64,000 nt of DNA, taken from Canna indica (taxonomy: Eukaryota; Streptophyta; Magnoliopsida; Zingiberales; Cannaceae). The stretch lies in assembly GCA_034359265.1 (NCBI GenBank), contig CP136893.1:21460001-21524000 (forward strand). The letters run 5' to 3'. Below the pieces are notes generated by a model. It was not told the DNA's origin. It searched no databases and saw nothing but the letters and a program-made list of their open reading frames with translations. Shown here one piece after another: positions 23,361-37,690 of the stretch. Position 1 is the stretch's first letter, and each line of letters starts with the position of its first letter. The position numbers were made by a program, and so were the translations under genes.

Positions 23361-24332
23361 CCCCACCTAGGTCATCTTCATCTCCTCCTCCCCTCCACCT
23401 GCCGCAGTAGCCCCTTCCCGGGCTGCCATCGGCCGCCAGCGAAGCTGGCACCGATGCCTGCCGACGCACCGCCGCCACAACGTGAAGGTGGTAGGCTGCC
23501 CCGCGCATGGCAACGACGCCACGTCGAGTGGCGTTGCTCACCGGGCGCCGCTGCCTCCGCGATGCCTCGCAGGCGCCCACTGCACCGCCGTCGGCGCCCG
23601 CTGCCGCCACGATGCCTCGCCGGGCGCCGCCTCCCGACGCGGCCGACGCCGACCGGCAAGGTGAACAGAAAGGGGTAGAAAAAAAGAAAAAGAAAAAAGA
23701 AAAAAATATTTTATTCCAAAAGGGATAAACAACATGGCTTAATTAAGAAATGACTGATTTGACTTCCAATCCAATACGAGAAAACGCATCAAAAATTGAC
23801 GAAAAACCCCGAAACATGAGGACAATGACATGAATCAAGAATTGGATAAAAGAATGCCTAAATCCACTCACCTGACGGAGAGAAAGCAGAAAAAAAAATG
23901 TGCATGATCTTCCCCCGATCGACACCGATGAACTCGTGAAAATCTGGCTCCGGCGGCTCCTCCTCCTCGATGGCACCCTCTCTCTCCTCTCCCCTTCGCC
24001 TCGGGTGGCGTGCAGCTCAAAACCCCTGGCTGCACACCCCAAGGTCTAATTTATAGACACCGGTTGGGTCTAAATGACCAAAATACCCCTACCTAAGCTA
24101 TCCGACCTAAACAGCCCATAACTCACTCGTTCTAACTCTGATTCAAGATCTGATTGCACCGCTAACTCCGCCTCGAGACCCTCTATCACCTTAGCATGCT
24201 AAACCCTTAATTTTTCTACATTAAATGCTTACTCGGGTCTAATCCTGAAACTTTCCGCCAATCCGTGCAAACTAGGGCCCACGATCCCCTGGTCAAGAAA
24301 AAAAAATTATTATTAAGATTTTGGGTATTACA

Positions 24333-25685
<1,353 letters not shown>

Positions 25686-28657
25686 TATCACACCCCAAAC
25701 CCGATATGACCGGCCAGGATACGCCACGTACCCCGAAGCCTAACCAAACTCAAACACAATAACAATAAACTGAATAGTGGGAGAAACTTTTTTTTTAAAA
25801 AAAAGAATAGACATGACATCATGAACCCAACCGAACCAAAACTCAATATGAATACACTGAACAAGTTATTAAAAAGAAGTTCAAATAAATAAACCAAACT
25901 CCCAAAATAAAAAAAAATTACGGATACAACAACCCGAGTTAACACGACTCAACAACTAAAGAGAAACTAAAATGACTCAAGTATCCTCCTTGATCACGAC
26001 ATGTCACGAGACCCGCTGCCTTGCCACCACCAGCCGTGTTACTGCACATCAGTACCTCTCTGATCTAACTCAGGTGCTGCAAAATAATAGTAATGAGGGG
26101 TAACTCCAACTAGGACTTAGTGAGTAGATCAGTCATCAATTCACCAAATCAATCATCATGCATAAAAATACAAATAGCCGATATAAATAACGTAACAACA
26201 ACGTCAGAAGAAATCAGCAATAATATATTTATAGCTCTATGCATGAAATCAACACTCGTCAATAAGTATAAAATATCTTTAAAAAAGATGAAATAAGCAT
26301 TAGTAACACATCCACTACCCTACTCATATCCACAACAATAAGTATAAGCATTCATCAATAAGTATAAGCATATCCACAATAATAAAATAGGATCAATGCA
26401 ACACCTCAATCATATGCATGCAATGAAACACCTCAATCATATGCATGCTCCCCGGACCCGTCGATCACAAATAGCCACATGAAGTAGGTAGACGGGTGGC
26501 CGCCGAACTATCACCCAGCTCAGTGTCGTCTCTTTGGGGCATGCCCTTCCCTCACCGAGATTGGTTCTTCCGAGCTAGCCTGTTGGGGCATACGTTCCCC
26601 TCACCTGCTCGGGTCTCCGGACTATTTCTTTGGGATATGATCTCCCCTCACCAGCAGGACTTTCAGAATAAGGCCAACGATATCTCTTTGGGGCATACCC
26701 TCCCCTCACCAGCGAGGCTTTCGAGAAATGCAACAAGCACATCATAACATCACACACGCAAGTATATAAATATAAACAAGATGTGCTATCAACAAGTAAT
26801 AAAGGGTATGTCAAGTGCATACCTCATCCTCCACCACCTCCTACCAAACATCACAATCACATACAGATATATATGTAGAAATAGTGCTAATAAATCATGA
26901 ATGCTCAGCACAATTAAACAACCATAAAATATAATTATAGCACTGTAAAAAAGATGCTCGTGTATCGTGAAAGTAGTGCAGAAGCAAACTCCAACTATAA
27001 ATTAATGGACTGGAATATGATAAAATAACTCGTCATAGAAATCACTAATCTAGAATAAGATTCACCTAATTAGCTACTATATCCATGAATCATCTCAAAT
27101 CGAATCATAAAAATATATATAATATGATTTTTCAGCTTGGCACGCAAAATGAGGTGACACCCAGCTACTATTTTCATAATCCGAAGGTTTGATGGCGAAA
27201 CAAACCTCGCCAATGAATCCAGAACGTCGATTAGGTGAAAACATGAATATTTTTGCTAACTTTAAAGTCTCAAAATAATTATTTAGATTAATGGAAGAAA
27301 TGCCTTAATTCATTTAATAAATCACTGTTACGAACAAATATAACGATGTTACAACCAATAACTCGGTAATAAAATCTCAACCCTTCATTTAAACATGATC
27401 AAATCACAACCTTCCATCTAATATGATGCAATCACAACCCTCTACTTAACATGTTGCAATCTCAGCCTTACATCTAACCAGATTCAATCACAGCCCTTCA
27501 TCTACATGATGCAATCACAGCTTTACATCTAACCAAATACAATCACAGCCCTCCATCTAACCAGATACAATCACATCCCTCCATCTAACCAGATGCAATC
27601 ACAACTCTACATCTACATGATGTAATCGTAGCCTTACATCTAACCTGATGAAATCTCATCCCTCCATCTGTATGATGCAATCTAAGCCTTATATCCACAC
27701 AAGATCAAATCATTGTCCTTCATCTCAACCAATTCAATCCAGCCCTCCATCTCACCCAAACCAATTTCAGCCCTCTATTTCATCTCCCCACCTAGGTCAT
27801 CTTCATCTCCTCCTCCCCTCCACTTGCCGTCGTAGCCCCTTCCCCGGCTGCCACAACGCGGCGGTGGCAGCGCCTTACGCGACTGCCCGAGCGTGGCAGC
27901 GACACCACGCCGAGCGCCACTGCCTCCGCGATGCCTCGATGGCGCCCGCTGCTGCCACGATGCCTCGCCGGGCGCTGCCTCCCGACGCGGCCTGCGCCAA
28001 CAAGCAAGGTGAACATAAAGGGGTAGAAAAAAAAAGAAAAAGAAAAAGAAAAAGGAAAAATAAAATAATATTTTATTCCAAAATGGATAAACAACATGGT
28101 TTAATTAAGAAATGACCGATTCGACTTCCGACCCAATACGAGAAAATGCGTCAAAAATTGACGAAAAACCCCGAAACATGAGGATAGTGACATGAATCAA
28201 GAATTGGAGAAAAGAAGGCCTAAATCCACTCACCGGACGGATTAAAAATGGAAGAAAAAAGATGCGCATGATCTTCCCCCGATCGACACCGACGAACTCA
28301 CGAAAATCCGGCTCCGGTGGATCCTCCTCCTCGATGGCACCCTCTCTCTCCTCTCTCCTTTTCCTCGGGTGGCATGCGGCTCAAAACCCCTAGCTGCACA
28401 CCCCAAGGGTCTAATTTATAGACACTAATGGATCCAAATGACCAAAATATCCCTACCTAAGCTATCCGACCTAAACAGTCCATAACTCACTTGTTCTAAC
28501 TCCGTTCTATCACCCTAGCATGCTAAACCCTTAATTTTTCTACATTAAATACTTACTTGGGTCTAATCCCGAAACTTCCGGCGCAATCTCTGCTAATTAG
28601 GGCCCACGATCCCCCGCTCAAGAATAAAATTTTATTATTAATATTTTTGGTATTACA
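25686..28657 (-). repeat. 5' LTR of the nested element
   Basis: It matches the 3' LTR without the CACTA insertion. The plus-strand left edge reads TATCACACCCC, where the 3' LTR copy keeps TGTCACACCCC. A small difference is a ~70-bp gap in its GC-rich part (near 27850) relative to 23420-23600. Confidence 0.9.
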
Positions 28658-29418
28658 GCATGCGTCCTAGACCTAGAGGGCGATTGGGAGAGGCACTTAT
28701 CTCTGATTGAGTTTGCCTATAATAACAGCTACCACAACAGCATCGAGATGGCCCTATTTGAGGCATTGTATGGACGGAGATGCAGGTCTCCTGTAGGTTG
28801 GTTTGAGGCAGGAGATTTCCTTATGATGGGACCTGATCTGGTGGAGGAGGCTATGGAAAAAGTGAAGCAAATCAGAGAGAGGCTGTTAGCAACTCAGAGT
28901 CGTCAGACGATGTATGCTGTTGGAAAGGCCAGGGAGGTAGAGTTCCCTGAAGGGGACATGATGTTCCTCAAGGTGTACCCTATAAAAGGGGTAGTGAGGT
29001 TCGATAAGAAAGGAAAGCTAAGCCCTAGGTTCATTGGGTCGTTTCCTATTCTCAAGTGCAGGGGAGCTGTGGCCTATGAGTTGGCTTTATCTCCTAGTAT
29101 GGACCGAGTACATCCTGTGTTCCATATGTCTATGCTGAAGAAGTACATTCGGGATGAGTCCCAATTGATCGAGCCTACCGCAGTAGAGGTGGATTCAACA
29201 ATCTCTTATGAGGAGCGGCCAGTTGATATGCTAGATCGGCAGATTCGGAAGTTGAGATCCAAGGAGATCCCTTTGGTTAAGGTCAGATGGGAGCACCATT
29301 CCGGCCAGGAGGCCACCTGGGAGGTGGGCAGGATATGAGGGAGCGTTATCCTTCATTGTTTGATGATTTGGTGAGTGCTAAATTTTCTTTTCTAAAATTC
29401 GAGGATGAATTTTCTTTA
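28658..29418 (+). pseudogene. Gypsy pol, 3' part (integrase end, chromodomain-like tail)
   Basis: Reading resumes after the nested insert with integrase residues (LIEFAYNNSYHNSIEM, ALYGRRCRSPVGWFE), the GPY-like region (DRVHPVFHMSMLKKYI) and a C-terminal chromodomain-like end (IRKLRSKEIPLVKVRWEHHS, then ATWE). A frame change at about 29335 separates this from the last codons (MRERYPSLFDDL), which overlap the region before the polypurine tract. Chromodomain-like tails guide plant chromoviruses to particular chromatin. The frame from 28748 to 29338 is open, better preserved than the 5' part of pol. Confidence 0.88.
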
Positions 29419-29429
29419 AGGAGAGAGGA
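29418..29429 (+). promoter_or_regulatory. Gypsy polypurine tract
   Basis: AAGGAGAGAGGA directly before the 3' LTR would prime plus-strand DNA synthesis. Confidence 0.85.
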
Positions 29430-29430
29430 T

Positions 29431-32166
29431 TATAATATCCTAGATATTTAATTTTATATTTTTTTCCTTTTATGATTTATGTTAGCCAGTCTAGCGGGCT
29501 AGTTCAAGGTCGATCCGAGTCAACTCATGGTCCGGTGCGAGCTTGCAAGCTCGAATAAGTAGGATATGAATTATGTGAATTTTGCTTGCATAAATATATT
29601 TATTTAATTTTATGTTATGTTGCATGATTGTTTAATTATGTGCATGTATTGGTTGCTTATGTGGAGAATAGGATTAATTAAGTTAATTTAAGTTAGCGGG
29701 TTCAATTCGGGTTCGACTTAAGGCGGATGCGGGTTGGATAAAGGGTTTAAAGAGGGGGTATAAAAACCCCTCCCCTTGGCTTGTGGCTCCCTATTTGGAG
29801 CCACACAAAATTTTAAGAAGAGGAGCCAGCCGACAGCCAAGCCGCCAGCCGGCCCCCCCTTCTCTCTTCCCTTGGAGTCGCCGCCTAAAGCTTTCCCTCT
29901 TCTCCTTCCTCTCCTTCCTTCTCTTTGGAGCCGCATGCGCCGCCTGAGCCGCCAACCCTACCTCTTCCCTTTCCCTTCCCCGTGGAGCCGAGCCGAGGGA
30001 GCCGCCAGCAAGCCAGCTGCCCCTCTTGCTCTCTTTCCCTTTTGCCCTTGGAGCCGGCGGCTTGGGAGGAGCCGCCGCCTATCCTTCCTCTTCTTTGGGT
30101 TGAGCCGCCGAATTTCGAAGCCGAAATTGGAGGCCGTCGATTGGATTTTCTTCTTCAATCTCTTCCTTAATTAGGTGAGTGGTTTTACCCCTCCTTCTTG
30201 GGTTTCTTCATCGTGTTCTTGAGCCTATTCGGCTCATGTTCTTCTTTGATTGTTTTTCCGTTGAAACTCATGTTTTAGCCGTCGAATCTTGTGTGGTTTT
30301 GTGAGGGGGAGCCCCGGAGACTCCCCTAAGTGGCTCGTCAACCCTAGGACTCTCCTAGGGGTGCTCGGCCAAGCTGGAGATTAGGGTGCCCTCTAGGTGT
30401 TCGATGAAATGTCTAGGTGATGATTTCATATTTTTCTTGATTTCTATGTCATGCTTAGATTATTAATTTAGATCTTATATCGTGGGGCATGTGTTTAATG
30501 GAAGATATGTGATTTTTAGATTTAATCTTGTGGAATCTTGGTTGTAACATCATCTTGGAATTTTAGATGTTCTTGATGATATAATTTAGTTTGTTGCATT
30601 GATTCTTGATTAAGGAAATCTTGATATGTATGCTAGTTTTTAATTAGTAAAAATTATGAGACTATATGCGTGATGGGCATGATGGCATGAATCTGTGATG
30701 TTAGAATTTTAGGGCTTTAATTATGTAAAATTCGAATTTTATTTCATGTTGTGTTGAAAATTTCAGCTTGCTGAAATTTATATATTGTTTGTTGAATCTG
30801 GGATGATTTTTGTTTTCACTGTTATGATGTGATTTGGTCTCTGAATATAGTCATATAAACTATCGCTTCAACCAGAAAATATAGTTTGGAACCATAGGAC
30901 ACACACTCTGGAGACCAGATTCAGATTAGATACATCAGTTCTTGGCAGAACAGTAAGCTAAAATAAAATCCTAATTGTGATGAACTAAATTTTAATTACA
31001 TAATTAAAATTGGGAAAAAGAGTCAGCATAATCTGTTATGAAACAAGATGAGAAGTTTATGCATGAAATAAAATCATACGATTTTATGACATTACGGGTC
31101 TAGGAGATGGGGTCGGATTTTGGAGTGTTGAGACGCTTCTTAATAAGGACACCCCTAAGACACCGTAGGAGAGTCTTGACTTAGGTCATGTTGCGCCATA
31201 TCTTTTGAATGGTAGAGCGGCTCGATTAGGAGCCGGATTGCGGGTTTGGCCCGGAAGGTTGGATGGCAAATTCCCAACCTGTGGAACAAGTTCGGAGGGC
31301 CTTTCCTGATTATTCCGATTTGGCCTCGCGGGATAAGTTCGAAGGGCCTACCCGATTATATCCCCGAGGAGATTTATTTTAAAAGAGGAATAAGTTATGA
31401 GGGCCTACCCGATTATACCTGTGATGTCTTTATAGAGTAAGTTCGGAGGGTTTACCCGATTACTCTTGTGATATCACGTCTCGAGGAGCAAATTCGAAGG
31501 ACCTTCCCGATTGCTCCCGAGTTCCCTTATACTAGGATAAGTTCGGAGGGCATTCCTGATTATCCTAATATGTGTTGTTGCCTTCGGGCATGATAGACTT
31601 CGGCTTGATGTACTCCACTCTTGGAGGGTTAGATGCCTTGAGGCATGTGTGGCCAGTTGGCCTATTAGCTAGTCACATCTGCGTGACTTTATCTTCTGTA
31701 GAAATAGATGTTATTCTTGTTTATCTCTATGTTGTTTATTTATGGGGATTGATAGAACCGCTCACTGAGTTCTTTGAACTCATCCGTTGTCGTTTGATTT
31801 TTGTTTTACAGATCTCATAACAATCCTAGTTAAGGTCGTAGTCGAGTTTTTTGGTAGTGTCATGCACTTTTGTTAGTTAGATTTGGAGTTGTAGCCCCTG
31901 ACGGCATTATGTCTTTTTATTTAGATGTTATTGTATCTGGTCTATTAAAATGTTGAACTTAAATTGTTATTTTCGCATTTTACATTTTTTTTTTTGTTAA
32001 ACTACTTATAATAAATTTTGATTTGGTTTTATTTTTCATTTAAAATAAAATTTGTTATTTTTTTTCGCTATCATTTTATCGTTGAGTTAGCATGTGCATG
32101 ATTAGGCTGCGGGGTATAGGCCCGTATATCCTAGTCGATCACGTGATTCTGAGTTGAGGCATGACA
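29431..32166 (+). repeat. Gypsy 3' LTR
   Basis: The 2736-bp LTR starts TATAATATCC (TG changed to TA) and ends CATGACA, followed by GGTTT. It has a TATA box at 29759-29765 and lacks the MITE found in the 5' LTR. Many substitutions and small indels separate the two LTRs, so the insertion is not recent. Confidence 0.92.
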
Positions 32167-32171
32167 GGTTT

Positions 32172-32640
32172 GATTTCAAGTCTTCAATTTTTTTTGGAAA
32201 TACAATAATCGAACTAGATTAACAAAATTAAATAAATTAACTTTTCCAATGCCAATGCGCCGTAATTTACATACACACGTCTGTATCAGAGGCATCGATT
32301 TTTATAATTTTTTTAAAAAAATTAATATGGGACTAAACAATGACGGTTAAAAAAGTGTTTCATTTTAATATATGAATTTAAAATAGATTAATGTTTTAAA
32401 ACATGAATTTATCAAACTAATAAATCATTTTAAAAGAAATTAATCTGGATTTGGAAGAAATTAACGTCTAATATGAGACTAAATTAATCCAAAAATTGAA
32501 AACTGACACCAATTTAATGTCGGTTTCCAAGAAATCGGCGCCAATTAAATTGGCGTCAGATCTATGAAATCGATGCGTGATTTCACAATGCACCGAAGCT
32601 TTATTTTCCTATAGTATTGGTAGAATCAAATAAAAAATTA
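32172..32640. other. AT-rich spacer right of the gypsy element
   Basis: No gene. A short inverted phrase 'ggcgccaattaaattggcg' lies near 32540. Confidence 0.4.
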
Positions 32641-34400
32641 TACGTTTAAAAAATAATTCGATTGCTAGAGTGACGGCTAACAAAGTCGTCGCTAATAGCT
32701 ACGCACGGTAGTCGGAGCCATCTCTAATGATATACCATTTAAGACGGATTGCGCGTCGACCACTGCAATCGTCACCTATTACATAAACATGTGCGATGGC
32801 TCAGCAACATCTGCTTGAAATGTTGCTAATAGGAATAAGGCGCGAGCGCGATGAAAAATAAAAAAACTTAGGGTTAATTAATGTATCTAGCTCAAACTAT
32901 GATCTTTTTATCAATTCTAACCCGACGTCAGATGCCCGTCAATGCAACTGTATGGTGCTGACGTGGTATCTGACTCAACAAATAAAAAAAATAAATTATT
33001 ATCACTTGTGCAACGTCAGCATGTAATAAAAATATTATAATATTATATAAATAGAGAAAATAAATATATCTATCCCAAATTTTAGTCCTTGTAATAAATC
33101 TATCCCAATTTTTAATCTTTCTCCTAATCTATCCCAAATTTTAGGATTGACAACAATTATAATTCTTGAAGTGATTTTTTAAAATACATCAAAACTCTCA
33201 CTTTATCTGATAATTTCATATTTGATTTCACCAAATTCTTTTTTCTTTAAAAAGATTACACGAAAAATCTTTTAACACTTCAAAGAATCCCACGTCTAAT
33301 TTCACCAAAGTCGTTATATATAAATTTCATTTCAGATTTTGTATTTTTTTAAAATAAAAATTTGTAGTAAAATAAAAAAAATATGAAAATAAATAAATAC
33401 TAAACCAAATTAAATATAATATAAATAATATTAAATATATGATATATAATAATATTATGAGTAAAATATATTGATTTGATTCAAATTTTTATTTTTATTT
33501 TTCTAAAATACTGTAATCGAATTGAATAAAAAAATCAACACAAAAATAAAATTATGATAAATAATAATACTATATAGAAAGTTATTGATTTAATTTGGCA
33601 TTTCGATTTTGTCTGAAATACAATAATATAATTAAATAAAAAATTAATAAGAAAATAAAATTTTGAATCGAATTTTTTAAAATACCAATAGATAATCATA
33701 AAATTATTTTAAAAATTTTAAAATTTTAATAAATAATAAGAATATATGAAAATGATATGAATTTTATTCCAAATTTTAATTTTTTAATGTAATAGTCAAA
33801 TTTAATAAAAAAATGAAGAGAAATATAATTCAAATTTTTGGATTGATTATAACTATAATGTAATCTAAATTTCAAATTCAATTTCAAATGAGACAATTGT
33901 TGTCAATCCTAAAATTTGAGATAGATCAAAGAGAAATATTAAATATTAGGATAGATTTATTACAATGGCCAAAGTTTGAAATAGATACATTATTTTTTTC
34001 TATTTATATAATATTATAATATTTTCTATTACATGCTAACGTGATAATATTTTTAAATTTGCCGAGTTAGATGTCACGTCAACACCTAACGATTGTATTG
34101 ACGGACAATTGACGTCGGACTAGAATTTATATCAATATGATAGTTCGAGATGTAATTGATATAAATTAAAGATCAGACTAGATTTGTGAAAAAAATCATA
34201 GTTTGAACTAGATACGTTAATTAACCATTATCAGCATACGATTGTGGCAGCTCCATCGCTAATAAGTCTTTTATTTCATTACTCGATCGCGCCCTCCCTC
34301 TCCCTCTTCCTTTTTCTCTTCCTCTCTTCTTCTTCTTCGCACCGCTACTAATCTTCGTTAAATTTGTATCCTCGGTCCACGCCGTTAAATTTGTATTATA
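32641..34400 (+). mobile_element. Possible CACTA 5'-end remnant, split by a Mutator-like element
   Basis: The stretches 32660-32860 and 34227-34300 contain repeats such as GACGGCTAACAAAGTCGTCG and GCTCCATCGCTAAT, then a GC-rich and pyrimidine-rich leader like those of the CACTA copies in this window. No transposase or complete TIR is seen. It may be a solo or truncated end. Confidence 0.35.
32872..34226. mobile_element. Long-TIR Mutator-like element
   Basis: Terminal inverted repeats of about 85 bp run inward from GGTTAATTAATGTATCTAGC and the complement of GAACTAGATACGTTAATTAA. Both contain the GACGTCGG phrase. The 1.35-kb interior is very AT-rich with no ORF. The class is inferred from long TIRs; no clean 9-bp duplication is visible. 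Confidence 0.65.
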
Positions 34401-35190
34401 TATTGTTGATTAAGTTGATGGTTGATTAATTGTTGATTAAATTTGTTGTTGATTAGATATGTTAACTTTTGATTAAATGTTGATTATATATAAAACTTTT
34501 GATTAATTGTTGATTGTACATTTAAATGTTGATTAATTGTATTAATGTTGATTAAATATGTTAATTTTTGAAATTTATATATATATATAATTATATATAT
34601 AACTGAAATTGATATATAAAAAATGAAATTTAATATATAATATGTAATATATTAAAAATCAAATGTATATTAAAAATCCAGTTCCACCGTGGACACCACC
34701 GGAGCCATTGGAGGCTGACATATGAATTATTTAGATTAATTGAAATCAGCGTGTACGTTCGTAAAGAAAACCAAAATTTCAATAGATTTTGTTCATTCAA
34801 TAGATAATGGATAAAATACGATCATAATGCATGTTAATTATTTGATAAATAATATTATTAATTAATAATATAAGTAAAAGATATGAGTTTAGTTTTTTTT
34901 TTATAAAAAAAAACCACAAATTAAGGTCACTCCCCGCTCAGTTGAAACGACTCGGAAACTTGGGGCATCGGCCCAAAAATATAAAACCTGAACCAATCTG
35001 ACCCATTTATACCCTTACATTTTGTAGTCAACGAGGCATGATTACGTACTTTTTAAACTATAATATTAATTTTAAGTAGGGGTATAACATCGAAATTAAT
35101 TGTATTAATTTTATTAAACAATATTAGAATTCTCTCAATAATATTGGTAACATGGATTACATTATTTTGATATTTCTTTTATACTGTAGG
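34401..35190. other. AT-rich spacer
   Basis: It contains a run of degenerate GTTGATTAAT repeats at about 34400-34570 and AT dinucleotide stretches. No gene is recognised. Confidence 0.45.
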
Positions 35191-35199
35191 GAAACAGGA

Positions 35200-35297
35200 A
35201 AAACAATGATAAAAAATGAATGGTAAAAATGAGTAAAATTACATGACAATAGTCAATCTTCCAATTTATCAAAACATCTCTTACCACTACACTATAA
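35200..35297 (-). mobile_element. tRNA-derived SINE, copy 1
   Basis: The minus strand reads TTATAGTGTAGTGGTAAGAG (A-box-like), then a degraded B-box region. It pairs with the better copy at 35370-35475, and both are followed by similar A/T-rich tails. Confidence 0.55.
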
Positions 35298-35369
35298 TAT
35301 CTTCTATAGTAAACAAAAGAACATTTCAGAATGCCACGTGGCTAAAATTAACTTACAAAAAAAGGAAAA

Positions 35370-35475
35370 TAGGGAAAACAATGATAAAAGAAATGAATGG
35401 AAAAAAAATAATTTCATGACAAAAGACTCGAACCGACCTTCCGCTTCATAAAAAAATCTCTTACCACTGCACTAC
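35370..35475 (-). mobile_element. tRNA-derived SINE, copy 2
   Basis: The minus strand has TGTAGTGCAGTGGTAAGAG (A box) and, about 35 bp later, GGTCGGTTCGAGTC (B box), then an AT-rich tail with TTTTTTTTCC. It does not fold into a full tRNA cloverleaf, so a SINE is favoured over a tRNA gene. The two copies lie about 180 bp apart as direct repeats. Confidence 0.65.
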
Positions 35476-35559
35476 AATTCAACTAAATTAATTTGTAATG
35501 CTGTGTTTCATTTCTAAAACAGGAGAAACTTGCCTAAAACTTTCATCTTCCCCCATTCG

Positions 35560-36075
35560 CCCACATTCTATTTTTTTTTCTCTCCCCCTCTTTTTTGAAA
35601 ACCGCCACCTCTCTCCCTTTATTCTCGCTACCTAGCTTCTTCATCTTCGCGGATTCATCATCTCTGGTGCAGGATGTCTGTGCCGGCCTATCATCTACTC
35701 AATTTGATCTGTCAACATTAGAGCAATCACTGGCACATGTAATTGCTTTTGGAGATTTATATGTCGCATTGATCTCGATCTTGTAGGTTCTCGCTTAGCG
35801 TTTCTGCATCTTAGGGTTTAAGCTTGACATGGTCGCTCTTCAGTTTGAAAAGCCTTTCTCCAAAAAGAGGTGCCTTTCTATGGTTGCACTAGTTATCGTG
35901 TACGAGTATCTTTTTTGCGTAACCTAATTAGGAAGAAATTTTTAGGTTGGATATCTATCCTCACAGGTGAGGTGTTTGTGGTAGAAGAGACACACTGTTG
36001 TGAAAGTGGAGGAATGCGTTTCATTGATGCTGATTCAATTATTTCTCAACTGGAATCCCTTAATTCCAAGTGATG
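35560..36075 (+). pseudogene. Unrecognised gene-like remnant
   Basis: A pyrimidine-rich leader precedes frames at 35595-35786 and 35870-36073 of coding-like composition, the second ending FIDADSIISQLESLNSK. There are stops and probably lost introns between them. I do not recognise the family. Confidence 0.3.
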
Positions 36076-36292
36076 CCTCCTGCACTATGGTCAGAATTCT
36101 TGATCTCATTTGTGCATCTTCTTGTAGGTCAAAAGTTTTGTGAATCATCACGTGGAACTAGTAGTATAGAGCAATTGCTGAAGTTGCTCTTATCAATTCA
36201 AGTTCCAATTCCTTGACGTTTGGAGCACCAAAGTCTAGTACGACGACAAAAAGAAAGACCCCCTCAGAACTTAGGGTAATCCTTGATCATTG

Positions 36293-37690
36293 CGAGGGTT
36301 GATTCGATTTAAATTTGACCCGAATTCAAAATGGGTCAAGCTGGATCAAGAAAAAAAACAAAAAAAACAAAAAAAAACAAACATAGCTAGCCCGGCCCGA
36401 CCCAGGTGGGCCAGAATCTAGGCCAAGCCCACCTGTTGGACTCGTGTGTAGTGCACGTGCAACGCCAGCAGATGCTAGCGCGAGCCCAACGTGCAAACGC
36501 AGTAGACGATCGCTCTTCACGCGCTCATTTCCTCTACACGATCCTAGCGCATGACATTGGGCTTTGTCTTCGCACGGGCAGACACAATAGAAGCAGGAAT
36601 TCAGATTCCGGGGTGCAGAAAAATATCCGAGTCCAGACAATATTTTTCTTTTACAGTTTAGTTATCAATTTTATTCTGAGTTATCAGTTTTATTCCGATT
36701 CTCTTCTACTGGCTGTGTTTCCTCCTATCTCTCATAAAAATCAAGTGCCCTCTTCTCCCCGTGGAGTAGGCCCGCCCGGTATCTCGCCGACCCGAACCAC
36801 ATAAATTTTGATGTTCTTTGTGTTTTCTAGATTTATTCGTTTTGGTATTTTTGCTTTTGGCGTTTGGATTTTTGAATTATTGCAGGAAGATCCTTTTTTT
36901 CTTCCTAACAATCATAAACTGTAATTCCGTTAAATCTTACCTAATTATTTAAGCTTTTTGGAAAAATTGATCATTGGTTCCTCAATCAAAATGTGAGGGT
37001 TGATTCGATTTAAACTCGACCCGAATTCAAAATGGGTCAAGCTGGATCAAGAAAAAAAAAAGAAAAAAGGGGAAAAAACAAACACAGTTGGGCCCGGCCC
37101 GACCTAGGTGGGCCAGAAACTGGGCCAAGCCCAGCTGATGGACTCGCGTGCAGTACATGCACAATGCCAGCAGATGCTGGCGCTCGAACGCGATGCACGC
37201 GTGAGGCCAACGTGCAGATGCAGTAGACGATTGCGCTTTACGTGCTCGTTTCCTCTGCACGATCCCAGCGTGTGACATTGGGCTTTGTCTTCACACGGGC
37301 AGACGCAGTAGAAGCAGGAATCCAAATTTCGGGGTGCAGAAAAATATCCGAGTTCAGGCAATATTTTTTTTTTACAGTTTAGTTATCAGTTTTATTCTGA
37401 TACTCTTCTACTGGCCATGTTTCCTCCTCTCTCTAATAAAAATTAAGTGCCTACTTCTCCCTGTGGAGTAGGCCCAGTACCTCGCCGGGCCGAACCACGT
37501 AAATTTTAGTGTTCTTTGTGTTATTCGAGATTTATTCGTTTTGATATTTTTGCTTTTAGCGTTTGAATTTTTGAATCCTTGCAGGAAGACACTTTTTTTC
37601 TTCCTAACAATTATAAATTGCAATTCTGTTAAATCTTACCTAATTATTTAATCTTTTTGGAAAAATTGGTCATTGGTTCCTCAATCAAAT
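36293..37690 (+). repeat. Two tandem ~0.7-kb copies resembling Ty1/copia LTRs
   Basis: Copy 1 (36293-36990) and copy 2 (36992-37690) are adjacent direct repeats, each from GAGGGTTGATTCGATTTAAA to CATTGGTTCCTCAATCAAA. Near the end each has CTCCCCGTGGAGTAGGC and CCGAACCAC(G/A)TAAAT, wording typical of copia LTR R-U5 regions. Copy 2 is followed by AAGGTATTAGAGTG, resembling a decayed iMet primer site. LTRs without an interior would be a recombined element. A plain tandem duplication is also possible. Confidence 0.5.

Larger units (their letters stand above)
15603..24332 (-). repeat. 3' LTR of the nested element, split by CACTA element A
   Basis: It matches 25686-28657 along its length except for the 5680-bp CACTA insertion at 16259-21938. 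It holds four ~55-bp repeats around 22130-22320 (TCTTTGGGGCAT...CCCTCACC) and a ~27-bp tandem array at about 22980-23360. Confidence 0.9.

Noticed and set aside
23247..23735. Several overlapping GC-rich frames of 60-143 aa on both strands
   Set aside because: They fall in the GC-rich part of a non-coding LTR and are not preserved in the sister LTR at 27650-28115.
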